Counted from the first letter of the stretch, positions 1-9,349 are shown. The stretch: 64,000 bases of DNA from Ralstonia pickettii (GCF_001699815.1 NZ_MCGB01000061.1:310001-374000), one strand, 5' to 3'. Made by a program: numbers and translations. The notes: generated by a model from the sequence alone, not told the origin.

Positions 1-162
1 GGGTATGCGGAGTGTGTCATCGTGGGCTTCACAGTAGTCAACAAGAGTCTAGGCAGACCCACACCCCGCCTTTTGCAAATCTTCGAAAGTGCGTGCCGAA
101 TTTCGCAAATCGTCTGATAAGTCCCCCTCTACCATGGCGGCCTGAAGGATTGAGGATTCGCC

Positions 163-1578
163 ATGCCGCACGCCCCGTTGCCATCTGCCGATAGAAGCGG
201 CTCGCTCGCGCTGCTGCAGCGGTTGGCTATGTGGCTGCCACTCCAGCGCGCGCACCTGCTTCTTGTGCTGGCCGGCGCGCTGGGCTGCATCGGAGCGCTG
301 GCGACGATTCTCTTCCGCGAATGCCTGCGGGTGTTGCAGTGGTGGCTTTCCCGCACCGACCAGGATTTGGTGGCCGTGGCACGAGCGCTGCCGTGGTGGG
401 CTCGGGTGCTGGTGCCCACTGTGGGAGGTCTGTTGGCCGGACTGCTTCTGCAGATCGGCTCGAAATGGATCTCGCGCAACGGCTCGGAAGACTATATGGA
501 AGCAATCGCCATCGGCGACGGTGTGCTCAGTGCGCGACAGAGCCTGCTGCGCAGCGCTTCCTCCCTGTGCTCAGTGGCCAGCGGAGCGTCGATTGGGCGC
601 GAAGGGCCAATGGTGCAACTGGCCGCATTGTGCGGCTCGCTCGCCGGCCGGGTGCTGCGCCGCGTGACGATGATTTCGACCGACCAGTTGCGCCTGCTCG
701 TGGCATGCGGCGCGGCCGCAGGTTTGACCTCGGCCTACAACGCGCCGATCGCCGGCGCGGTGTTCGTGTGCGAGATCGTCTACGGTTCGATTACCACCGC
801 CAAGCTCGGCCCGATGCTGATTGCCACGGTGATGTCAGACATCGTTGTGCGTCAGTTCTTTGGCTACGGCGCGGCATATGCGATGCCGCATTTCAATTTC
901 GTTTCCGGCTGGGAGGTGTTCACGTATCTCGGCCTAGGGCTTGCGGCTGGTATGGCGGGGCCGTTGCTGCTGGTGCTGATTGACCGTGCGCGTGATGGCT
1001 TCCTGCATATTCCATTGCCGTTTGCAGTGCGGATGGCGCTAGGCGGGCTGGTGGTGGGCGTGTTCTCGGTGAAGGTGCCCGAGGTGTGGGGCAACGGCTA
1101 CAGCGTGGTCAACAGCTTTCTGCACGAGCCGTGGCAGTGGCAGGGGGTGACGCTGGTGCTGCTGTGCAAGGTTCTTGCGACTGCCGCCAGTGCTGGCTCA
1201 GGTGCGGTGGGCGGCATCTTCACACCCACGCTTTTCTGCGGCGCAGCGCTGGGCCTTCTGTATGGCTCGGCCATGCATGCGCTGCTGCCCGCTGCCGCGG
1301 CCGTTCCAGCAAGCTATGCGATCGTCGGCATGGGAGCACTGCTGGCGGCTACGACGCACGCGCCACTCATGTCGATCCTGATGATCTTCGAGATGACGCT
1401 GAGCTATCAGGTCGTGTTGCCGCTGATGCTGGCATGCATGACCGGCTATGTGACCGCGAACGCGGCAGGCGCACCTTCCGTGTATGCGCGTTCGCTTGCG
1501 CGCGACCAAGGCGTGGGCGAGAAGCAAGCAAAAGATGCAAGTGTCGCCTGGGCTTCTGACCTGAAGCGACCTCAATAA
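163..1578 (+). CDS. clcB: ClC-family chloride transporter (ClcB-like)
   Basis: Inner-membrane ClC protein of 471 residues, the usual length for bacterial ClcA/ClcB, expected to move chloride across the cytoplasmic membrane. The protein is almost wholly hydrophobic helices. The anion-selectivity signatures are visible: GREGP at residues 145-149, whose Glu147 is the expected external gating glutamate, and GGIFTP at 350-355. The first filter motif (GSGIP in E. coli ClcA) is replaced by GSEDYMEA at about 107-114, which resembles ClcB rather than ClcA. The internal proton-path glutamate of ClcA (second Glu of IIEE) aligns here with Ile205 in FVCEIVYG, so it may act as a channel rather than a 2:1 exchanger; this is inference. 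It has no CBS domains and stands alone, followed by a gap of about 300 bp. The ATG start follows a GAGGATT stretch. Confidence 0.88.
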   Translation: MPHAPLPSADRSGSLALLQRLAMWLPLQRAHLLLVLAGALGCIGALATILFRECLRVLQWWLSRTDQDLVAVARALPWWARVLVPTVGGLLAGLLLQIGSKWISRNGSEDYMEAIAIGDGVLSARQSLLRSASSLCSVASGASIGREGPMVQLAALCGSLAGRVLRRVTMISTDQLRLLVACGAAAGLTSAYNAPIAGAVFVCEIVYGSITTAKLGPMLIATVMSDIVVRQFFGYGAAYAMPHFNFVSGWEVFTYLGLGLAAGMAGPLLLVLIDRARDGFLHIPLPFAVRMALGGLVVGVFSVKVPEVWGNGYSVVNSFLHEPWQWQGVTLVLLCKVLATAASAGSGAVGGIFTPTLFCGAALGLLYGSAMHALLPAAAAVPASYAIVGMGALLAATTHAPLMSILMIFEMTLSYQVVLPLMLACMTGYVTANAAGAPSVYARSLARDQGVGEKQAKDASVAWASDLKRPQ

Positions 1579-1894
1579 GCGAATCCGAGCTAGGCGCGTT
1601 CCTTGGGCCCCGAGGCAACGTCAACGTCCCCTTTTCATAAGAGCCGACATGGTTCATATAGACGGATTAAAGCAGCGACCCGAGACAATGCGCGGCCATC
1701 TTCCGTTGAAACGGTGACCGGGATGGGCATCGGGAATTCCACGTGGGCGGCGAAATTCCTGTTGGTGTGGTGGCTGGTCGCTGCAGGGAAGCGCGAGATG
1801 GTCGTATTTGCACGAACCGGTACTAATGCCGAAGCGCAAGACCGCCAGAACGGTTGGCAACGGGGTGATGGCGTATTTCTTAAGTGAGAGTGAA
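1579..1894. other. Intergenic gap with no supported gene
   Basis: This stretch lies between the ClC gene and the amine oxidase. Base composition falls from GC-rich towards about 50 percent GC at its right end. The amine oxidase reading frame is open back to a TTG at 1808, but no good ribosome site supports a start that far upstream. I see no RNA gene or convincing terminator. Confidence 0.4.
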
Positions 1895-3481
1895 ATGGGA
1901 CAAATGACGGAACAAGAACAGCCAAATGAAAATGAAAACTTCGAAATACACGATTCGCCGATTGGAGTCAATAAAATTGACGCCTTTCGAGGCGAAATAG
2001 CGGACGGCAAACATCAAGAGCTAGCCACCTATATGATTAAGGCACTGGAAAAACCTGCAATTCACAGAAGGACGTTTCTAAGAAATGCTTTACATACGCT
2101 ATCATTTGGAACCTTGGCCCCTTCGGTGCTGACATCGGCATTAATGACCGCTTGCGTGCAGAGTGAGAATGCTGCGGAGACAACCACGTCGTCAATCAAG
2201 AAAATCTCCAGCAGCAGTACAACCACAAGATCGGTCATCGTTATTGGCGCCGGCATTGCTGGGTTGTCAGCCGCTAGTCAATTGGCGCAGCAAGGCTACG
2301 CCGTTACGGTGCTGGAGTCCCAATCCAAAGTGGGAGGACGGCTAAGCACGGACAGAAGCCTGGGGATTCCCTTTGATCAGGGAGCCAGTTGGATTCACAG
2401 ACCCAACGGCAACCCTATCACTCCGCTTGCAGCGCAAGCTGGTGCCACTACCTTCCTCACTGATGACCACAATGTCGTCGTCCATGATGTCAATGGTGCA
2501 GCCTACCCTGACGCTACGCTGACCAGCACCGAACATACTTACAATACCGTTCGAGACAGCATTCCTGGTTTGGGCAGCCTGAATCAAAGTTTTGCGGCGG
2601 TCTTCAATAGTAATTATCCCCAATACCAGAATGACCGGCTATGGAAATACATGCTCTCCGCCTACCTTGAGTTTGATGTAGGCGGAGATGTCTCCAAAAT
2701 ATCATCCCTATATTTTGAAGATGATCGGCAATTCAGCGGCGATGATGTCATTGTTACCAATGGCTATGACACCGTGGCCAACTATTTGGCGAAAGGCTTG
2801 AACTTGATCTTGAACACCCAGGTTGCAATCATTGATTACTCAGGAGATCAAGTGACTGTAGCGACAACTGGTGGCCAGATCTATCAAGCCGACTCCGTTG
2901 TTGTTACTGTGCCATTGGGGGTTCTCAAGAGCAACGCCATCACGTTTATACCGGCCTTGCCTAGCGAGAAGGCCGCCGCCATTGCCAATATGGGTATGGG
3001 AAATATCAATAAATTCTTGCTAACCTGGAACGCGCCATTCTGGGATACAAGCTTGCAGTATATTGGCTACACTCCCGACAGCCTTGGGCAATTTAACTAC
3101 TACCTCAATATCAACAAGTATCTCGCATCAGCGAACGCCTTGATGACATTCGCTTTTGGCGACTATGCCACCGCCACGGAAGCCATGACGGACAGCGAGG
3201 TCATTAACGCGATTATGGCCAATCTCCAGACCATCTACGGAAGCTCCATCCCTTTCCCGACGAACATGCTGCGCACAGCTTGGGGAAAGAACGTGAATTC
3301 CTTCGGCGCCTACTCCTACGCGGCAAGCGGCACCACCTCAGCTGACTTTGATACCTTGGCTGAGGCGATCAACAACAAGGTGTTTTTCGCTGGAGAACAT
3401 ACCAACCGAGATTATCGGGGGACTGTCCATGGGGCTTATTTGAGTGGTACCCGCGAAGTCGCGAAGATCATGGCGCTGTAA
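1895..3481 (+). CDS. Flavin-containing amine oxidase, Tat-type signal
   Basis: FAD-dependent amine oxidoreductase of the monoamine oxidase family, expected to oxidise a primary or polyamine. The FAD dinucleotide fold is clear (VIVIGAGIAGLSAASQLA, then VGGRLST), and the C-terminus carries the family signature FFAGEHTN followed by GTVHGAYLSG. A twin-arginine motif (HRRTFLRNAL) precedes a hydrophobic stretch ending in LMTAC, so the protein is probably Tat-exported and perhaps lipidated at that cysteine. The start is uncertain: ATG 1895 has a weak GAGAG upstream and leaves about 55 residues before the Tat motif; ATG 2033 would put the motif at residue 12; the frame is open back to TTG 1808. Base composition is clearly less GC-rich than its neighbours, suggesting acquisition by transfer. 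No partner gene adjoins it, so the substrate is unknown. Confidence 0.82.
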   Translation: MGQMTEQEQPNENENFEIHDSPIGVNKIDAFRGEIADGKHQELATYMIKALEKPAIHRRTFLRNALHTLSFGTLAPSVLTSALMTACVQSENAAETTTSSIKKISSSSTTTRSVIVIGAGIAGLSAASQLAQQGYAVTVLESQSKVGGRLSTDRSLGIPFDQGASWIHRPNGNPITPLAAQAGATTFLTDDHNVVVHDVNGAAYPDATLTSTEHTYNTVRDSIPGLGSLNQSFAAVFNSNYPQYQNDRLWKYMLSAYLEFDVGGDVSKISSLYFEDDRQFSGDDVIVTNGYDTVANYLAKGLNLILNTQVAIIDYSGDQVTVATTGGQIYQADSVVVTVPLGVLKSNAITFIPALPSEKAAAIANMGMGNINKFLLTWNAPFWDTSLQYIGYTPDSLGQFNYYLNINKYLASANALMTFAFGDYATATEAMTDSEVINAIMANLQTIYGSSIPFPTNMLRTAWGKNVNSFGAYSYAASGTTSADFDTLAEAINNKVFFAGEHTNRDYRGTVHGAYLSGTREVAKIMAL

Positions 3482-3956
3482 TTGAGCAGGAACGCGCTAC
3501 CAAGGTCTGGTGATGTCTCAGCCGAGGGCGCGCAGCAAATTCCAGCGGCGCACAGCTATGACCGCAACGACGCGTTATCCAGTTAGTACGCGCACAACTG
3601 CGTGGTGACACGCTGGTTGATCGTTATGGTGCGGGCACCGGCAGCAGACGACCGTCCGCCGAGATATCGTTGACCTTCTAGACGTCGCGGCGCTCCAGGC
3701 TCACGCGCATGGTCGCGGTCGAGCAGGATCAACATGCCGGCTCGGACCACACGACGGTTGACCGCTGTGTGGTCCGTGGCTTTTTCTAGAGTTGGCGGCT
3801 TCGTTCAATCGATTCGCGGCACGGTGCGGCTTGTACGTGCGCGCAGCGCTGCTAGTGCCGATTCGGCGGCCTTTTTCATCGTGGTGAGCTTGCCCCGCGA
3901 AAAAGGCATCGCCGTCAGCTTCGTTGCCGTGCGGTGTCGTGCAGAAAATGCCGTTA
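3482..3956. other. Intergenic gap between convergent genes
   Basis: The stretch separates the amine oxidase from the convergent TonB-dependent receptor. Apart from the hairpin terminator listed at 3743-3786 I see no coding sequence with a ribosome site, no RNA gene and no mobile-element end. Confidence 0.4.
3743..3786 (+). terminator. Rho-independent terminator
   Basis: A perfect 10-bp stem, CGGACCACAC at 3743-3752 and GTGTGGTCCG at 3767-3776, is followed by TGGCTTTTT. It is oriented to end transcription from the amine oxidase side, though it lies about 260 bp past that gene's stop. Confidence 0.6.
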
Positions 3957-6638
3957 TCAGAACCTATAAGTTGCAGCGATTTGACCGTAGCGGCCGATGC
4001 CCGAGTACAGCGACGGATCATAGGCGCCGCGGTACGTGTACATCCATACCGGGTCAAACGGCGGGGTGCGGTTGAACAGGTTATTGATGCCCGCATACAG
4101 CGTCCAGTTCTTGATGCCGGTGTAAGACACAAACAGATTGAACTGGCTATAGGAAGCGGCATCTGAGCCGGGGTTAATCACTTGTGTGTAGGGACCGGTG
4201 TATTTCCAAGTAAGAGTGGTCGTCCACTTGCGATAAGCCCAACTTAGCTCAGTGGTGCCCTTCCAGCGCGGGAAAGCCCCGCCGAACACCGTGTTGTTTG
4301 CGCCGTTATTGCCCGCGAAATCGGTCGCGACCCCGCTCATCGGCATCGTGAAGTGCCACACGTAGGCCCAATCACCCGCCAGTGTGAATGTGCCGATCGT
4401 CGTTGGTACCACCTGCTTGAACGTGGCTTCGAAACCCTCGGTACGCAGATACGAGAGATTCGTGTACCCGAGCTTGTACATCGGCTGCCCCGGATTGGCG
4501 TTAACCATTGCGACGATATTCGGCTGACCGATCACGTTGCTGACATCGATCCTGTAATAGTCGAGGCCGAAGTCCGTGGTCCGGGTCGGCGACGACTGGA
4601 AGCCGATGTTGAAATTCTTCGTACGCTCGGGTTGTAAGCTCGGATTGCCGACAAAGTACTCGTTGACGTTCTGATTGTTGACGGTCTGATAGGTCACGGC
4701 TGCCGCCTGGTAGAGCTCAATCAGCGTCGGCGCGCGGAAGCCACGGTTATACGAGGCATACATGGTCAAGTCGCGCACCGGCTGATAGCGCAGTGCAAAG
4801 CGTGGCGAATAGACGCCGCCGAAGTCGTTGTATCGATCATAGCGGCCGGACTGGCCGAATGTTAGGCCACGCACGATCGGAATGTCGGCCTGGTAGTACA
4901 GCGCGGCGACATTACGGTTGCCGTCCACCGCCTGAGTGTACGGGTTCACAAATGCGGTGGAGCCCGGACCGATGTATTCGCTTTGATGCTGGAACTGTGC
5001 GCCAAGACCGATCCCTACGTCGCCCGCAGGCAGCTTGAACAGGTTCGGGGTTGAGATCGTCGCATCCACCACATCGAGCTTCGAGATCCCCTGGTTATAG
5101 GAGGTACCCAGCACACCAGGTAAGCCATTGAGCGTAGCTGCGCTGAACGTGGCAGGCGTCACGCTATCGGTGTACCCCAATACCGCAGATGCATTGACCT
5201 GGTTTGTGTAGGCGTTGGACACCACGCTTTGCGAATGCCCATAAGACGCGGCCCAATCCCAGTCGCCGAATCTCGTCGTGCTGAGCGAGCCTTTCATGCC
5301 GGTCGACACACGATAGAAGTTGGATGTGGTGTTCACCGCCTGCGCTTTCGGGAAGTAATAGGTCAGCGCATTTCCGCCGACCGTGGGAGCGAACGCAGCA
5401 AATTCACTGCCCGTGTAGTAAAGCGAAGGCACGAGTGCGCCTGCTCCAAAGCCAGCCAGGCCGGACATGAGCGACGTGGTGTTGTGGCTGCCCCAGATGT
5501 CGCCAAAGGCCTCGACGTTATCGCTGACCTTGAAGGTGGCGTGCACCTTGGCACTGGTGCGCTCTGTCTGCGCTGCGAGCGATTGTCCACTCGCGCCGTT
5601 TTGAGAGCAGACCGTACCGTCAGACTTTGTTTGCAGATTGTTGAGCGCGGAGGTGACCGTTCCTGTAGGTCCGCAGGGGCTCAGCGCCTGCGGGCCAGAA
5701 GGCGTCATGAAGAAAGAGCTGGGCTGAGAGAAGTATCCGCCTGGCAGCGCAGCGTAGTTCTCGTTGCGCGCGAAATCCCGCTGCGACATGGAAACGCCAC
5801 TGGAGCGGTAGTGGCTGAGCGCTGCCGTCACATGGAAGCGATCCGAGTTGAGATTGCCAAAGCCACCCAACATGCTGAAGCTCGTTGTGCCCTCGCCACC
5901 GTGCTGGGCGCCGCCCGCGCTTGCGTCAAGCTGAAGGCCCTGGAAGTTCTTCTTCGTGATGACATTGACCACACCCGCAATCGCATCCGAGCCGTACTGC
6001 GACACAGCGCCCGTCTTGACGATCTCGATGCGGTCAATCATGTTCAACGGTAGCGTGTTGACATCGAAGAACGTGTCGGTGCCGCCGTTTGCGAAGGCGT
6101 ACGGCGCGGCGCGCTGGCCGTCCACCAGCACGAGGGTGTACTTCTCGCTCATGCCGCGCAGTGCAATACCCGTGCCGCCCGGCGACTGGCTCAGCACCGT
6201 GTCTTCCCCCCAACTGCTTCCCGAGTTGGCGCTCGTGCCACGGAGAAAATCCGAGACCGTGGTGGCCCCGCTGTTAAGCATCTCCTTCTGCGTGACCGTT
6301 TGGACTTGATTGAAGCCCGTCTTGTCCGAGCTGCGAATCAGCGAACCTGTCACTTCAAACTTCTTCAACTGCGCAACCTTGTTGTCCGATGGGCCAGTGA
6401 TCTCCGTACCGGAAGTTGACGTGGCAGGTTTTGGCGTCTGCGTACCTGACGCCGGCGCGGTGGGCGTGACTACCTGGCCAGTGATTGCCGGTGTGCTGCC
6501 CAGGGCCGATTCGGACGACGGACCTTCGGAGGCGACGGGTTGACTCTGCGCAAACGCCGGCACGGCAAGTGCGGCCGACAACACCAACTGCGCCCAGACG
6601 ATCTTCTTGATGGCGACTGCCAATGCTTTTTGTTTCAT
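3957..6638 (-). CDS. TonB-dependent outer-membrane receptor
   Basis: Outer-membrane beta-barrel receptor of 893 residues that would import a scarce ligand, such as a metal chelate, using energy from TonB. It has a signal peptide of about 30 residues ending AFAQS, a Pro/Thr-rich linker to about residue 80, a plug domain at roughly 95-235 (QVQTVTQKEMLNSGATTVSD, ALRGM, VLVDGQR, IEIVKTGAVSQYGSDA, GVVNVITKK) and a barrel. It ends in ATYRF, the terminal aromatic expected of barrel proteins inserted by BamA. The C-terminal TonB-box signatures are also recognisable (YNRGFRAPTL, NPSLQPERTKNFNIG). It is transcribed away from the tonB-exbB-exbD cluster that begins about 0.9 kb upstream, so the two probably form one uptake unit. 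The ligand cannot be read from sequence, and I find no clear Fur box upstream. Confidence 0.93.
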   Translation of the reverse strand: MKQKALAVAIKKIVWAQLVLSAALAVPAFAQSQPVASEGPSSESALGSTPAITGQVVTPTAPASGTQTPKPATSTSGTEITGPSDNKVAQLKKFEVTGSLIRSSDKTGFNQVQTVTQKEMLNSGATTVSDFLRGTSANSGSSWGEDTVLSQSPGGTGIALRGMSEKYTLVLVDGQRAAPYAFANGGTDTFFDVNTLPLNMIDRIEIVKTGAVSQYGSDAIAGVVNVITKKNFQGLQLDASAGGAQHGGEGTTSFSMLGGFGNLNSDRFHVTAALSHYRSSGVSMSQRDFARNENYAALPGGYFSQPSSFFMTPSGPQALSPCGPTGTVTSALNNLQTKSDGTVCSQNGASGQSLAAQTERTSAKVHATFKVSDNVEAFGDIWGSHNTTSLMSGLAGFGAGALVPSLYYTGSEFAAFAPTVGGNALTYYFPKAQAVNTTSNFYRVSTGMKGSLSTTRFGDWDWAASYGHSQSVVSNAYTNQVNASAVLGYTDSVTPATFSAATLNGLPGVLGTSYNQGISKLDVVDATISTPNLFKLPAGDVGIGLGAQFQHQSEYIGPGSTAFVNPYTQAVDGNRNVAALYYQADIPIVRGLTFGQSGRYDRYNDFGGVYSPRFALRYQPVRDLTMYASYNRGFRAPTLIELYQAAAVTYQTVNNQNVNEYFVGNPSLQPERTKNFNIGFQSSPTRTTDFGLDYYRIDVSNVIGQPNIVAMVNANPGQPMYKLGYTNLSYLRTEGFEATFKQVVPTTIGTFTLAGDWAYVWHFTMPMSGVATDFAGNNGANNTVFGGAFPRWKGTTELSWAYRKWTTTLTWKYTGPYTQVINPGSDAASYSQFNLFVSYTGIKNWTLYAGINNLFNRTPPFDPVWMYTYRGAYDPSLYSGIGRYGQIAATYRF

Positions 6639-7290
6639 TTCCCATTCCTATCAAATGCCTTCCAGGCGTTCGCGATCTGCGCGTCCTTGCTGATCGAGCG
6701 CCTTGAGCGGCCAAAAAAAATCGGTGTTGTAGAAAACGGCGATGTCGCAACCGTCATTGCGGCTGCCGGTGCTCCACTTCAGTGCAGCCTTAGCAGCGGC
6801 TTACGCGTGTGCGAACACTTCAACGGTCTTAGCAGCGGCTTACGTATGCGTGAGCATTTCGAGAGCCTTGGCAGAGGCGCGCGCATGCACAAGGCTCGAA
6901 CTTGCTCTGGACTCACGCCAAATCGCTTGCATCAAAGTGGGTCGAATCCGCGAGTGTCCCTCACCAGCGATGACCGGAATTCCGCGTCAGAAAATGGCGC
7001 CGGCAGGCCGATGGCGGCCAACACCAGCGCGTGGAAGCGCATGCAATGCGCTGGAAGAACCGCGCCCAACTCTTGCCCGCATAGCCTCCACATCTTCGCC
7101 TCTGCCTTTGAAAATTGGGCCACATGATGTTGCGTGAGAGTGGACCTGTCTACTGTGACAAGTGACAGTTCGCGGGGCAGCGTGTCTCTCCTAGAATCGC
7201 CGCCGTTCATCCAATCAGACCGGCTGCTTCCACGTCCGCGAACAGCAAGCGCGTTGCTCAGCCGATCTTTTCCTTCCGAGGAGCATCACC
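6639..7290. other. Gap with tandem repeats, no supported gene
   Basis: The divergent region between the receptor and the small ORF at 7291 contains an A8 run at about 6713-6720 and the 39-bp tandem repeats listed separately. Open frames crossing it on both strands lack ribosome sites and recognisable domains. TGTGACAAGTGACAG near 7155 and TAGAAT near 7191 are possible promoter elements, but their spacing is poor. Confidence 0.4.
6789..6905. repeat. Three imperfect 39-bp tandem repeats
   Basis: Units begin CTTAGCAGCGGCTTACG at 6789, CTTAGCAGCGGCTTACG at 6828 and a diverged CTTGGCAGAGGCGCG at 6867, an exact 39-bp period. The period is a multiple of three, so open frames persist through it on both strands, but I see no start signal or known domain that would make it coding. 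Confidence 0.75.
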
Positions 7291-7446
7291 ATGAGCTTCG
7301 GCCTGCTTCTGTCGAGACTGCCGCACGTCCGGGAGTCTCAAGCCCGCTATGACGCCATGCTTGCGCTACACCCTTGCGGGCCCAATCGCATCACAGCGTT
7401 GTGCCGTCAGATCGCAAGGCTCTTCAATGCGCTAAGGGCGGCGTAG
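7291..7446 (+). CDS. Small hypothetical protein (51 aa)
   Basis: A short reading frame with a strong ribosome site (GAGGAG, then seven bases, then ATG) encodes a 51-residue protein starting MSFGLLLSRLPHVRES and ending RLFNALRAA. It has one Cys after HP (HPCGPNR), a second in ALCRQIARL and a basic, helix-prone C-terminus. I do not recognise a family. It is the first gene on the plus strand in the interval between the divergent receptor and tonB, about 120 bp before the tonB frame, so it could be co-transcribed with the TonB system. The ribosome site and codon use support it; no homology does. Confidence 0.5.
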   Translation: MSFGLLLSRLPHVRESQARYDAMLALHPCGPNRITALCRQIARLFNALRAA

Positions 7447-7566
7447 TGGCGCCGTGAGAGGCGACTCGACCAGAACGACCGTCATCACCGCCGGAACATT
7501 TGCCGACATGCGGGCTTCGGCCCCAACGGCAGGACGTAAGCGCTCGCGACAGAGCAGAAGTCACCC

Positions 7567-8355
7567 ATGTTTCGACGTAGCAAGAACCCTGAAGGCAATG
7601 ACGCTCAGTCGCGGCAGTTGGCGGCGCACGCCGGGAGAAATGAAGTGAAAATCGAAGGGCAGTATTTGGTGGGATCGTCCCCGGTTCAAGGAGCGGGGCG
7701 CCCGCGCGAGTTCGGAAAAAAACAGCAGACCCCCGTGCGCCGATTTGGCGGTCTCGCTGCCGTTCTTCTCATCCACGTGGCGTTGATTTATGCACTGCTC
7801 AATGGCCTCGCGACCAAGGTAGTGCAAGTCATTCAACATCCGGTCGAGACCAGGATCATCGAGCCGGTCAAGCCGCCACCCCCACCACTGCCGAAACCAA
7901 CCGTACATCAGGCGTCGCCGAAGCTTGCGCCGCCGCCGTTCGTACCGCCACCCGAAGTGCCGGTGCAGGCCGCGCCGCAGCCGACCATCGCACATCAGAG
8001 CGCGCCGGCGCCCTCAACACCGGCGCTCGCACCGCCCGGTCCGCCTGCCCCGGTGGCGCAGCCTGCTCCAGCCAAGGCGAAGAGCACCGAAGTGGGTGTG
8101 GTTTGCCCGAACTCAGATCAGGTGCGCTCATCGGTGAGGTATCCGAAGGAGGCGCAGGAGAACAACGTCACCGGTGATGTGCTCGTCGAATTCGTGGTTG
8201 ATCCGCAGGGCCACATCACGAATGAGCGTATTGCGAAGTCGTCCGACGATTCCGCGCTGGATACCGCGGCATTCAACGCCGTGAAGAAATTCAATTGCAT
8301 CGCCCAGGGCCAGTCGGTTCGTGTCCAAGTTCCGTTCTCGTTCAACCTGAACTGA
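7567..8355 (+). CDS. tonB: Energy transducer TonB
   Basis: TonB links the ExbB-ExbD proton motor to outer-membrane receptors. The 262-residue frame shows one membrane helix at about residues 60-80 (LAAVLLIHVALIYALL), a long periplasmic Pro/Lys-rich spacer (PVKPPPPPLPKP to about 175) and a C-terminal TonB domain with SSVRYPKEAQ, GDVLVEFVVDPQGHI and LDTAAFNAVKKF. The ATG at 7567 has no obvious ribosome site; the GTG at 7645, read as residue 27 and starting VKIEGQYLV, lies eight bases after GGGAGA and is the likelier true start, giving about 236 residues. It is followed by exbB and two exbD genes in the same direction. It probably serves the divergent receptor and others elsewhere in the genome. 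Confidence 0.93.
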   Translation: MFRRSKNPEGNDAQSRQLAAHAGRNEVKIEGQYLVGSSPVQGAGRPREFGKKQQTPVRRFGGLAAVLLIHVALIYALLNGLATKVVQVIQHPVETRIIEPVKPPPPPLPKPTVHQASPKLAPPPFVPPPEVPVQAAPQPTIAHQSAPAPSTPALAPPGPPAPVAQPAPAKAKSTEVGVVCPNSDQVRSSVRYPKEAQENNVTGDVLVEFVVDPQGHITNERIAKSSDDSALDTAAFNAVKKFNCIAQGQSVRVQVPFSFNLN

Positions 8356-8434
8356 TCTGAACCCGCAGTCGAGTAGTACTGGTAGCGATTTGTTAGTCAA
8401 GTTGTAGAAGTTCAACGTTTGAACGGGAGCAGAC

Positions 8435-9346
8435 ATGAAGAAGCGTTCTCTAGCCGCCATGGCGGTAACCATGTTGATCGCCGCGGCATCGGCGACCACC
8501 TTTGTCGCGCCGCAAATGGCGTACGCCCAAGTGAGTGACGCGAAGGTGCCCGCCCAGAGCACCATCGCGCCGCAAACGGCTGGCGCGACAGCCGACCAGG
8601 CGGTGCCGCCGCCAGTCCCTGCCAGCACCGAAACCGTGACTAACCCGTACGGCCTCAGTGCGCTGTGGAACAACGGCGACTTTGTTGCTCGCTTCGTGCT
8701 GATGCTGCTGGTGATCATGTCGATGGGAAGCTGGTACATCATGGTTACCAAGTTCCTGGAGCAAATGCGTGCAAACCGCCGTGCGAAGAACGCCGACGAT
8801 CAACTGTGGAGCGCGCCGTCGCTTGCCGCGGGCGCCAAGCTGCTGGACGAGGCCTCGCTGTTCCGCTTCCTTGCCGAAACCGCGGTCGAAGCGGGTGAGC
8901 ATCATGACGAAGCCTTGCTCGAATCGGTTGATCGCAACACCTGGATCGACGTCTCGGTTGAGCGCGCGATCACGAACGTGTCGAACCGCCTGCAAGATGG
9001 CCTCGCGTTCCTCGCCACGGTTGGCTCAACGGCGCCGTTCATCGGCCTGTTCGGCACGGTATGGGGCATCTATCACGCGCTGACGGCAATCGGCATCGCC
9101 GGCCAGGCGTCGATCGACAAGGTCGCGGGCCCGGTGGGTGAAGCGCTGATCATGACGGCAATCGGTCTCGCAGTCGCGGTTCCGGCTGTGCTCGGCTACA
9201 ACTTCCTCGTACGCCGCAACAAGTCGGTGATGGAACGTGTGCGTGCCTTTGGTGCCCAACTGCACGCCGTCGTGTTGGCCGGCGGCCAGCGTGCCAAGCG
9301 TCCGGTGGTAGTTCAAAAGGCTGCACTGGTCGAGCAAGTGGGGTAA
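8435..9346 (+). CDS. exbB: ExbB/TolQ-family proton channel subunit
   Basis: ExbB forms the inner-membrane pentamer which, with ExbD, uses proton flow to drive TonB. The protein has 303 residues, longer than E. coli ExbB because of an N-terminal signal-like segment (to MAYAQ, about residue 32) and a periplasmic extension. Three membrane helices follow: FVARFVLMLLVIMSMGSWYI, the channel helix around LATVGSTAPFIGLFGTVWGI, and GEALIMTAIGLAVAVPAV. The polar TVGSTAPFIGL and GTVWGI motifs are typical of the MotA/TolQ/ExbB family. GGGAGC lies six bases before the ATG. The stop is three bases before exbD, so the genes are translationally linked. Confidence 0.95.
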   Translation: MKKRSLAAMAVTMLIAAASATTFVAPQMAYAQVSDAKVPAQSTIAPQTAGATADQAVPPPVPASTETVTNPYGLSALWNNGDFVARFVLMLLVIMSMGSWYIMVTKFLEQMRANRRAKNADDQLWSAPSLAAGAKLLDEASLFRFLAETAVEAGEHHDEALLESVDRNTWIDVSVERAITNVSNRLQDGLAFLATVGSTAPFIGLFGTVWGIYHALTAIGIAGQASIDKVAGPVGEALIMTAIGLAVAVPAVLGYNFLVRRNKSVMERVRAFGAQLHAVVLAGGQRAKRPVVVQKAALVEQVG

Positions 9347-9349
9347 ATC

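Noticed and set aside
6639-6760. Fur box upstream of the TonB-dependent receptor
   Set aside because: I looked for a GATAATGATAATCATTATC-like palindrome and found none good enough.
6742-7137. 131-codon frame across the 39-bp repeats
   Set aside because: No ribosome site; the frame is held open by a repeat whose period is a multiple of three.
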